From Bacillota bacterium (lineage in GTDB: Bacteria; Bacillota_I; Bacilli_A; RFN20; CAG-826), in assembly GCA_023396795.1 (NCBI GenBank), contig JAEWUY010000105.1, forward strand, positions 1 to 12,262: 12,262 nucleotides of DNA, given 5' to 3'. A program made the translations under genes and the position numbers. Below, in pieces: positions 1 through 5,561 of the stretch. The number at the start of each line of letters is the position of its first letter. Positions within the stretch are counted from its first letter, which is position 1. The notes beneath the pieces are model-generated. The model did not search any database and had not been told where the DNA came from. It saw only the letters and a list, made by a program, of their open reading frames with translations.

Positions 1-3
1 TAA

Positions 4-840
4 TTAGACAGTAAGACCGTAAATCTTGAGGTCGATATCAAAGACACCACCGATGGCATCATTAATCGTATCGGCATCTTCACCTTCTAACCAAGCGCGG
101 AAGGTAACATCAGCGGTCGTAGCGGTTGATAAATCAGCAATAGCGACGGTACCGGCATCAGCAGCAGTAACGGTTGTGTATGTAGCAAAGCTATTAACAA
201 CGCCAGTTAAGGCAACACTATCAAAATTAGCGACTGAATAAAGTGTGCCACTAGCTGGAGTGATGTAGTTATAGGAAGCATCGCTATCTGGAGCGTAAAC
301 AAGGATAACATCACCAACGCTATCAAGAACGGCTAAACGTGAGCCAAGAACGGCTTGCTCATCTTCGGGATCTTCATCAGTATGGGCTGTGATTTCGGTT
401 CCAGCGCCTAAATAAACTTTCATACCGCTTGTACCAACCTCATCACGGCTAATGGTAAGAGTAAAGTCAACATAGTAACCATCGGCATCAGTTTCGCCAA
501 CTTGGACGATTTCGTAAGCAACGCGAGCACCTGGAGCGTCAAGAGCGGCATTCCAACTTGGTTTGTAGAAATCAACGCCATCACTGGAAACATCAGTGAC
601 TTTGTTGGCACCAGTTAAGGAAATAACGTTACCAACAGTGTTGTTGACGATACCAGAGTTAAGTGAACTTTTATAAGCAACGGTTAAATTATTGTCTTGA
701 GTTTCGACTGTCGCGCTATTAAAAGAAAGCGAGGCGTTTTGCGTGGTCGTGAACCAAGCAAAGGTGGTGCTGGTAGCGGCGATACCGCTAAAAATGGCTA
801 GTCCGATCGATGTAAGTAGTACTTTATTTTTGTTATTCAT
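4..840 (-). CDS. Secreted acidic TasA/camelysin-like protein (278 aa)
   Basis: Probable exported surface or matrix protein. Residues 1-30 form a signal/anchor segment: a basic start (MNNKNK), a hydrophobic core, then TTFAWF. The following region (TTTQNASLSFNSATVE) matches the N-terminal pattern of the other secreted proteins in this window. The mature part is strongly acidic, rich in Asp, Thr, Ala and Val, and free of cysteine. Near the C-terminus RAWLEGEDADT, followed by short hydrophobic strands (GVFDIDLKIYGL), resembles the end of SipW-dependent TasA/camelysin-type proteins. No LPXTG motif or C-terminal membrane segment is present. I chose the ATG at 840 because AGGAGG lies 9 nt upstream; an in-frame ATG at 873 has no ribosome binding site. 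The near-consensus promoter and strong SD suggest high expression, as for a major structural subunit. Export and beta-rich character are fairly safe. A fibre role is inference, and a metalloprotease function is not supported. Confidence 0.7.
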   Translation of the reverse strand: MNNKNKVLLTSIGLAIFSGIAATSTTFAWFTTTQNASLSFNSATVETQDNNLTVAYKSSLNSGIVNNTVGNVISLTGANKVTDVSSDGVDFYKPSWNAALDAPGARVAYEIVQVGETDADGYYVDFTLTISRDEVGTSGMKVYLGAGTEITAHTDEDPEDEQAVLGSRLAVLDSVGDVILVYAPDSDASYNYITPASGTLYSVANFDSVALTGVVNSFATYTTVTAADAGTVAIADLSTATTADVTFRAWLEGEDADTINDAIGGVFDIDLKIYGLTV

Positions 841-849
841 GATTAAAAT

Positions 850-855
850 CCTCCT
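850..855 (-). promoter_or_regulatory. Strong ribosome binding site (AGGAGG) fixing the start at 840
   Basis: AGGAGG is followed by 9 nt and then ATG at 840. It is the best Shine-Dalgarno match in the secreted-protein region and rules out the upstream ATG at 873. The leader carries CCUCC at 956-960, which could pair with GGAGG here and mask it. That pairing is only 5 bp and is not demonstrated. Confidence 0.8.
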
Positions 856-979
856 AGAGATTTCCCCTTTCATTTTTGAAGGGTGTGAGACGTCAATGTT
901 AATGGGACATTGGCCTCAAAGCGGGCAATTCGCTCCTTGATTCCAGCCATACGAGGGAGGTGCAGTTGGATCAAGCACC
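856..979 (-). promoter_or_regulatory. Long structured 5' leader of the 278-aa secreted protein; class unknown
   Basis: Between the promoter and the Shine-Dalgarno, the minus-strand RNA can form a series of helices. (1) CUUGAUCC (975-968) pairs with GGAAUCAAG (944-936), 8 bp with one bulged A. (2) GGAGCG (936-931) pairs with CGCUUU (923-918), two of the pairs G-U, around a 7-nt loop. (3) UGAGGCCAAUGU (918-907) pairs with ACAUUGACGUCUCA (899-886), 12 bp with a 2-nt bulge. (4) CCCUUCA (883-877) pairs with UGAAAGGG (872-865). Helices 1 and 2, and 2 and 3, share one end base each. A competing hairpin, GGUGC (979-975) with GCACC, would turn helix 1 into a pseudoknot if transcription starts early enough. 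None of the riboswitch signatures I know (GEMM-I, T-box and others) is present. A regulatory leader is likely; its ligand or partner is unknown. Confidence 0.5.
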
Positions 980-982
980 ATT

Positions 983-1012
983 ATTATAGAACGTTTTTAA
1001 GCAATTGTGCAA
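983..1012 (-). promoter_or_regulatory. Sigma-A-type promoter of the 278-aa secreted protein gene
   Basis: On the minus strand TTGCAC (1012-1007) is followed by an 18-nt spacer and a perfect TATAAT (988-983). Transcription should begin near 977-976, giving a leader of about 135 nt. The gene is therefore not wholly dependent on read-through from the operon upstream. Confidence 0.75.
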
Positions 1013-1014
1013 GT

Positions 1015-1048
1015 AATATGTTTGTTATTTATAACAAAGAATATGTTT
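1015..1048. repeat. Operator-like palindrome flanked by 9-bp direct repeats
   Basis: A 7-bp inverted repeat, TTTGTTA-TTTA-TAACAAA (1021-1038), is bracketed by two copies of AATATGTTT (1015-1023 and 1040-1048) 25 bp apart. The cluster lies just upstream of the -35 element at 1012-1007. No U-tract follows on either strand, so it is not an intrinsic terminator. A transcription-factor site is plausible but inferred. Confidence 0.35.
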
Positions 1049-1088
1049 AGAAAAAATATATTTCGATTTTTTACGTTTTTTTATGCAA

Positions 1089-1904
1089 TTACGACTTGCT
1101 AATCACGATACTGTTTAACGTAAACTGCAATCCTTGATAAACGTTGGAGTTGCCACTTGGCGATTTGTCAAAATAAACGATTCCGCCATCTTGTGAGACG
1201 TAATCATAAAATGTTGAAGAATCACCACTAAATTCAATGGTAATAAAGAAGATTCGCGTTTGCGTTCCCTCTTGATTTACCAATGGCGACGTCGCCAAAG
1301 AATGAGCCCCTTCTGAACCATCAAATTTATCACTGCTGGGACTTGACGCTTCGACAAAACCAGCTGCCAAAGTTGATTTCGTCGCATTATCAACATCACC
1401 ATCAATTGCAATAGCGTAAATATTAATTGCCGAGGCTAAAGAGATAGCTTCCTCGGTATCAACATCATAAAAAAACGATGAAGGCGGAGCGTCGAAACTA
1501 GCAAGAGTAACATCAATGGTTTGCAGTGAAGAAACATCCTGGGCATACACCTCGAGAGCGTATGTTAAACGATATTTTGGTTGTTTGATTGGTAGTAATA
1601 ATTCATGAAAATTGGAAGAGACAGGTAAGAATTCACTTCCGTAGTTAGTAACGGTTGCATTAGTGTCACTACTAGAATAATCAGGGCCATGGTAACCTTC
1701 TTCGCCATTACCGACATAGTATTTAAGTGAATAAGTTAAACCTTGTTCCACCGCCACATTTAAGACGTCGAGATTTTGCGAGCGAGTAAATACAAACCAA
1801 GCGTACGTCACATAGCCAAGCGAACTTAAAGCAGCCGCTAAAGAAAATAGCGACATGCCCAGTTTGATTTTAATTTTTGTGGCGTAACTCGTTTTCTTAA
1901 CCAT
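1089..1904 (-). CDS. Secreted/anchored AWF-motif protein (271 aa), last gene of the riboswitch operon
   Basis: A basic N-terminus (about residues 1-14, five lysines) precedes a hydrophobic stretch ending in YVTYAWF at about residue 37. The next residues, VFTRSQNLDVLNVAVEQG, follow the same pattern as the 278-aa and 274-aa proteins of this window. This is the layout of SipW-type exported proteins, where the mature chain begins close to the AWF motif. The rest is Ser/Thr-rich, cysteine-free and apparently beta-rich, with no recognisable enzyme motif, LPXTG or C-terminal anchor. The start overlaps the end of the 784-aa gene by 8 nt (TTAGCTAATGG) and a weak SD (AGGCGG) lies inside that gene, so translation is probably coupled. 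Only a weak AT-only hairpin (1051-1072) follows the stop, so transcription may continue towards the 278-aa gene. Precise function unknown; an extracellular structural partner is inferred. Confidence 0.65.
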   Translation of the reverse strand: MVKKTSYATKIKIKLGMSLFSLAAALSSLGYVTYAWFVFTRSQNLDVLNVAVEQGLTYSLKYYVGNGEEGYHGPDYSSSDTNATVTNYGSEFLPVSSNFHELLLPIKQPKYRLTYALEVYAQDVSSLQTIDVTLASFDAPPSSFFYDVDTEEAISLASAINIYAIAIDGDVDNATKSTLAAGFVEASSPSSDKFDGSEGAHSLATSPLVNQEGTQTRIFFITIEFSGDSSTFYDYVSQDGGIVYFDKSPSGNSNVYQGLQFTLNSIVISKS

Positions 1905-4251
1905 TAGCTAACACCGCCTGTGTATAACCACTAGTATTTTTTAATTCCCATCCTGATCCGGTCGGGATGTTGTGATATCCATAAACTTTTGATAACGTCC
2001 ACCACTGGGCGTTTGAACGATAAAAACGATAGGTAGCGGAAGTTCCGGGTGATAAGATGCCTGTTCCTACATCAAAATAAACGCGAGTTTCACTACCTTT
2101 ATTCCAATCGCTCCACTCACCAGCAGCATAAGTTGGAATCGTATAAAGATAATCGACATCCGCAATTTGTCGGCTTAACGTTCCATCTAAAGAGGTAAAC
2201 ATTAAATCGAGCTGCAAAATATTTAAAGAAAAGGGGTCATAAGTAAATTGACGGTTAGAATAGTAATGAGTATTTGTGTCATTAAGGGTGTAATTTGGCA
2301 CAGTTGTATCAAGTTCTTTACCAACCCCTAAACCAAGCATCAAGTTAAAATCAGATGAAAAAGCATATTTTTCAAGATTGACCTCAAAAGATATTTCATA
2401 TTGTAAAAGTCGATTAGTTAAAGGTAAGCCCGTTTCCGTGTCGGTCTGGACAATAGGATATGAATTTGGGTTATAAACTGGCAAACCCTCATCGTTGGTA
2501 ATTGTATTTAAATTTCGCCATTGATCATAAGCAACATACTCAAAAATAGATGGAATGCCAATGGCATCTGGGTTCCAGCCATTGTACATAATTTGGAATT
2601 TATTGGCCGTACTTCCGGTTGCAACATAAGTGATAGCAATTTTTGCTTCATAACGTGTTTCTTTAGTCGAGAAGAAGGCTCCCCAGCCTCCAGCAGTTTC
2701 AGCACTTAAGTACATCCAAATCCCGTTTTTTAAAAAGAAATCTTTTTCCAAACGCCCCAACCATGTTCGGTTTGTGTAAACATGGGCTGATAACGGTTCG
2801 TTGACTAAAGACATCGCATCCTGCGTTAAAGTTATGGGATTGCCAAGTCCGTCTAGTTCGCCGGTTTGATATGTTGTTGAGCTATTAGAAAGTCCAGGAT
2901 AAAAGCGAAGATAAGATGTTTCGGTCGGGTCTTGAATTGAATAATATTTTGATACTTCAATTGCGCGACTTTTCATCGTATCAACATATTCTAAAGTATT
3001 TGTACTTGTCGTTGGATCACCAGGAATAGTAAAAACCGATGAAGATGAGGGCGTATAAGTCGGATTATCGATAATATAATCAAAGTCAAAATCACGACTC
3101 GCATAAGAGGCGTTGGCATCATCATAAACATTGTCATTTAATGAGCGACCAATTAAAGAAGAGAAGGAGCTAACGGGTCGACCCTGGACGATTAATTTGG
3201 CGTTGGCATTTGCGTCACTGGCGTTGCCTCCATAAAGCCCTAAATGATCAACTGTTCCGTCTAAGTGGCCAATAAAAAAGCCAACATAAGTTTTATGCGG
3301 TCCTAAGCCTTCGCTTGCTGCAGCATTGATTGTTTTCCAATATCCAGCGTTAATACTAGTTGATGTATTTGCAACGTTGACATTGCCATCATAAGTGACG
3401 TTAATATGCCATCTTTCCAAAGTGTAAGAAATAATTTTACTTTCATAAACGCCATAAACACGAGCCGATAATTGCACAGGATAATATTTGCCTGATTCAC
3501 CATCAACCGGAGTATTAACAACCCAGCGATTATTAAGACTGTTATAAGATAGCAAACTATCATCGGTGCTCTTGTAATATATTTGATAAGTGATTCCCCC
3601 ACCCACTAAGGATGATTTGGTGGGAGTAAAATAGGCTGGCGTGGTGCCGACTTTTTGAGTCAAAGTCAAGCCTAGGCTGGGAGCGCCGGTCGTTGGATTG
3701 CTAAACAGCTCCGCAAAGGGATTGGTCGTTGATAAAGCGCTAGGATTATTATCGGCAGTTACTTTTATAGTCGGAGCAGATAATAAGAAATCCTCAACAT
3801 GGCTATTCATAGCCACATAGCCAAACATGCCAATATCGTTAGTTTGCGAACCGTTAACAACCAAATTATTAATGATTTTGCCGTTACCGTTAAACTGACT
3901 ATAAAATGGATAATCCTCGTTACCGATTGGCAATAAATCATCCCCACTCCAAACCATGCCTGAAGAAGGAATATCGTCACTAAGTTTAAAATATGTATTT
4001 TCGCTAAAAACACCAAGGACATTCAACTGTTGCAAAGCTCGAAGGTGATTAGGCGTCTTTATTGTATAGGGATCGCTTGAAGTACCGCTTCCTCCGTCAA
4101 AATAACTACTTAATAAACCGGAATTAAATTCGACTGGTGTTTCATAGCGACGATTGTAAACATATGAAGCATAGGAAAAACCCACCGCTGCGGCCGTTCC
4201 CACGACGATGCTGGAAACTAGATAAATTGCTAAAGTTACATGTCTCTTCAT
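1897..4251 (-). CDS. Large secreted adhesin-like protein with GLUG/beta-helix N-terminal region (784 aa)
   Basis: Residues 1-30 are a signal or anchor segment (basic start, then a hydrophobic core rich in Ala, Val and Gly) ending in SYASYVYNRRYETPVEFNSG, a variant of the AWF pattern of its neighbours. Residues about 52-160 match the opening of GLUG/right-handed beta-helix surface proteins: GSGTSSDPYTIKTPNHLRAL, then LPIG, FNGNGKIINNLVV (120-132) and GMFGYV (141-146). The remaining 600 or so residues are rich in Ser, Thr, Asn, Tyr and Trp, cysteine-free and not assigned to a family. There is no LPXTG, repeat array or C-terminal membrane helix, so any anchoring is N-terminal or through partners. 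The gene starts 2 nt after the 274-aa gene stops, with GGAG 7 nt before the ATG. By size it looks like the main adhesive or scaffold component; this role is inferred. Confidence 0.65.
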   Translation of the reverse strand: MKRHVTLAIYLVSSIVVGTAAAVGFSYASYVYNRRYETPVEFNSGLLSSYFDGGSGTSSDPYTIKTPNHLRALQQLNVLGVFSENTYFKLSDDIPSSGMVWSGDDLLPIGNEDYPFYSQFNGNGKIINNLVVNGSQTNDIGMFGYVAMNSHVEDFLLSAPTIKVTADNNPSALSTTNPFAELFSNPTTGAPSLGLTLTQKVGTTPAYFTPTKSSLVGGGITYQIYYKSTDDSLLSYNSLNNRWVVNTPVDGESGKYYPVQLSARVYGVYESKIISYTLERWHINVTYDGNVNVANTSTSINAGYWKTINAAASEGLGPHKTYVGFFIGHLDGTVDHLGLYGGNASDANANAKLIVQGRPVSSFSSLIGRSLNDNVYDDANASYASRDFDFDYIIDNPTYTPSSSSVFTIPGDPTTSTNTLEYVDTMKSRAIEVSKYYSIQDPTETSYLRFYPGLSNSSTTYQTGELDGLGNPITLTQDAMSLVNEPLSAHVYTNRTWLGRLEKDFFLKNGIWMYLSAETAGGWGAFFSTKETRYEAKIAITYVATGSTANKFQIMYNGWNPDAIGIPSIFEYVAYDQWRNLNTITNDEGLPVYNPNSYPIVQTDTETGLPLTNRLLQYEISFEVNLEKYAFSSDFNLMLGLGVGKELDTTVPNYTLNDTNTHYYSNRQFTYDPFSLNILQLDLMFTSLDGTLSRQIADVDYLYTIPTYAAGEWSDWNKGSETRVYFDVGTGILSPGTSATYRFYRSNAQWWTLSKVYGYHNIPTGSGWELKNTSGYTQAVLANG

Positions 4252-4253
4252 CT

Positions 4254-5078
4254 TTATGCTCCGAATGGGACGAGAGAATATTCAAAAGTCACGTTTAATC
4301 GACAACCCAATAACTGCTCTTGATTAACAAGGCCATTGGTTTCTCGTAAAAACCAAAACAATTTCATAGGATCAGGAGTAATTTCGATAATTGCACTACG
4401 AGCAAAATACGTATCGTAAAATTCAATATCTGCGGGTGGGATATTAATTTGCATGTAGCTATTGACACTATCGCTAATAGCGATACCATTTACTGGAGAA
4501 AAGTCATCAGCGATACTATTTAGAGTCTTTGCCGATAATGTCGAGACATGAGGAGGAGTCGCATATTCTAGAGGCGAAGCAATGTTATTGCTGGCGATAT
4601 GAAAACGATAGCCAAAATCGGTAAAGTCCGGTAAAGTTTCGCCTACACCATAATCTTCGAGCCATAAAGTGACGCGAATGTATGATTGGGCAACAATTGT
4701 TCGCACTTGTAATTCGACGAAATATGAAGGAATGACCGAAGCGTTTAAACTATTCTCGTTATAGTACATAGAGGCAAAATCGAAATCGCCAAAAAGCGTT
4801 CCTGTCGTGTCGGCGAAAGTAAAAATTAATTCATTGGTCGCTGAAGGTAGTTGTTCAGCCACCTTGTTGGGCGTAGCGTTAACATAAGTTGACAAACCAT
4901 TATTTTGACGTTTAAACATGTAACCATTAACTCGGGCTTCGGCTTGTCCGGCCACCAAAGTAATGGTATCGATATTGGCGCTATTCCTGATCCAGGCAAA
5001 AGCAAAAGTCGTCAGCAAAGACGCACTCACGATGAGAGTGAATAAACTAGTAATTAAAAGTTTGTACTTGTTTTTCAT
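4254..5078 (-). CDS. Secreted/anchored AW-motif protein (274 aa), first gene of the riboswitch operon
   Basis: Residues 1-29 form a signal/anchor segment (MKNKYK, then a hydrophobic core, then TTFAFAW). The following IRNSANIDTITLVAGQAE aligns with the equivalent part of the 271-aa and 278-aa proteins. The mature chain is predicted beta-rich, has one cysteine (LLGCRLN, near the C-terminus), and ends in a strand-like NVTFEYSLVPFGA with no wall anchor. No enzymatic motif is visible. It is the first gene after the c-di-GMP riboswitch. AGGA directly abuts the ATG and only GAG lies at a useful distance, so the ribosome site is weak and control is more likely transcriptional, through the leader terminator. 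Likely a minor subunit or assembly partner of the same extracellular structure as its neighbours; that is inference from context. Confidence 0.65.
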   Translation of the reverse strand: MKNKYKLLITSLFTLIVSASLLTTFAFAWIRNSANIDTITLVAGQAEARVNGYMFKRQNNGLSTYVNATPNKVAEQLPSATNELIFTFADTTGTLFGDFDFASMYYNENSLNASVIPSYFVELQVRTIVAQSYIRVTLWLEDYGVGETLPDFTDFGYRFHIASNNIASPLEYATPPHVSTLSAKTLNSIADDFSPVNGIAISDSVNSYMQINIPPADIEFYDTYFARSAIIEITPDPMKLFWFLRETNGLVNQEQLLGCRLNVTFEYSLVPFGA

Positions 5079-5092
5079 TCCTAATCTCGAGC

Positions 5093-5138
5093 AAAAAAGC
5101 AGCCCCCACCTTTCTCGTCAGATCAGGTAACTGGCTGC
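5093..5138 (-). terminator. Intrinsic terminator overlapping the c-di-GMP aptamer
   Basis: On the minus-strand RNA GCAGCC (5138-5133) pairs with GGCUGC (5104-5099), and ACCU (5128-5125) pairs with AGGU (5111-5108). Two U-G pairs bridge them, and six U residues follow (5098-5093). The upstream arm lies inside the 3' half of the aptamer (P3 and the ACC of its closing pair), so terminator and aptamer exclude each other. That geometry predicts that c-di-GMP binding blocks termination and switches the operon on; the direction is inferred. Confidence 0.8.
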
Positions 5139-5205
5139 CTTAATTATTGGTTAAGACCCTTTAGCTTTGCGTCACTAGATTACTCTAGTTTTGCCTTTTT
5201 CTAAC
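5117..5205 (-). promoter_or_regulatory. Cyclic di-GMP class I (GEMM-I) riboswitch aptamer
   Basis: The minus-strand RNA matches the GEMM-I fold element by element. P1 is GUUAGA (5205-5200) with UCUGAC (5122-5117). GGCAAA follows, then P2, ACUAGA/UCUAGU (5189-5184 and 5179-5174), closed by a GUAA GNRA tetraloop. The hallmark GACGCAAAGC lies at 5173-5164. P3 is GGU/ACC plus CUUAA/UUAAG, with the GCAGCCAGUUACC segment (5138-5126) corresponding to the conserved UAGCNGGGUUACC-type strand. The GNRA loop would dock into the P3 receptor as in known members. The aptamer begins at the expected transcription start. It controls the three-gene secreted-protein operon through the overlapping terminator. 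Class assignment is confident; ligand selectivity (c-di-GMP against cGAMP) was not tested. Confidence 0.93.
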
Positions 5206-5208
5206 AAA

Positions 5209-5237
5209 ATGATACATATAAGGCGATATACTGTCAA
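5209..5237 (-). promoter_or_regulatory. Sigma-A promoter of the riboswitch operon
   Basis: On the minus strand a perfect TTGACA (5237-5232), a 17-nt spacer and TATCAT (5214-5209) predict a start near 5203-5205, exactly where aptamer helix P1 begins. A strong constitutive promoter gated by an RNA switch is the simplest reading. Confidence 0.88.
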
Positions 5238-5418
5238 TGATTCTTACTACTTATAACTTTGAAATATATATCTCTGCATTAAAAACATCTTGCTTGCATT
5301 ATGTAAAAATAAAATTAAGTAAATTTTATAAAAGCAAAAAAATTATAATTAATGTGATTTAATCGATTTAATTATCAAAAAGAGCTTTTATATAAATATA
5401 AGGACCCGTAAAAAAATT
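5238..5418. other. AT-rich divergent intergenic region without a gene
   Basis: About 180 bp separate the riboswitch promoter (minus) from the cyclase promoter (plus). The stretch is very AT-rich, has no plausible coding frame and contains the short palindrome AATCGATT. It is positioned to hold regulator sites for both directions, but I see no recognisable operator. Confidence 0.5.
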
Positions 5419-5446
5419 TAGACATTTTAAATAATTGTGTTAAGAT
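5419..5446 (+). promoter_or_regulatory. Probable extended -10 promoter of the diguanylate cyclase gene
   Basis: TAGACA (5419-5424, five of six matches to TTGACA) is followed by a 16-nt spacer and TAAGAT (5441-5446), preceded by TGT, an extended -10 element. Predicted start near 5453, giving a leader of about 110 nt. A weaker alternative with -10 TAATAT lies at 5460-5465. Confidence 0.45.
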
Positions 5447-5523
5447 ATTTTTACTTGTTTAATATGCGAACTTTTTCTTTAAAAAAGTAACGTCATAAAT
5501 TTTATCTCGGGGGCAAACGAAGT

Positions 5524-5548
5524 AATCAAGGTCAAGTCTTCTTGATTC
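5524..5548 (+). promoter_or_regulatory. Hairpin in the diguanylate cyclase leader, just upstream of a GTG start
   Basis: AATCAAG (5524-5530) and CTTGATT (5541-5547) form a perfect 7-bp stem with a 10-nt loop, ending 14 nt before the GTG at 5562. No Shine-Dalgarno lies between the hairpin and the start. A G-run (5509-5513) lies just upstream of the hairpin. The layout may set a low or regulated initiation rate; this is inferred. Confidence 0.4.
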
Positions 5549-5561
5549 ATGCAAAAACAAA

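Noticed and set aside
743..940. 65-codon plus-strand frame across the start of the 278-aa gene
   Set aside because: It lies antisense to a strong promoter leader and signal-peptide region, has no ribosome site and no recognisable sequence; a shadow frame.
870..950. 26-codon upstream ORF in the structured leader (starts MAGIKERIARF, stop overlaps the ATG at 873)
   Set aside because: No Shine-Dalgarno precedes the ATG; the upstream bases are pyrimidine-rich. An open frame of this length is not unlikely by chance, and helices span it.
900..979. Possible HDV-like or pistol self-cleaving ribozyme in the 278-aa gene leader
   Set aside because: The CCUCCCUCG stretch and potential pseudoknot recall such ribozymes, but the required helix order, P3 pairing and catalytic junction could not be fitted.
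1021..1038. Palindrome TTTGTTA-N4-TAACAAA as a terminator
   Set aside because: No T-run follows on either strand, and its place beside a promoter fits an operator better.
1051..1072. Terminator at the end of the riboswitch operon (AAAAAAT / ATTTTTT stem)
   Set aside because: The stem has only A-U pairs and no separate U-tract; it is expected to be too weak to count as an intrinsic terminator.
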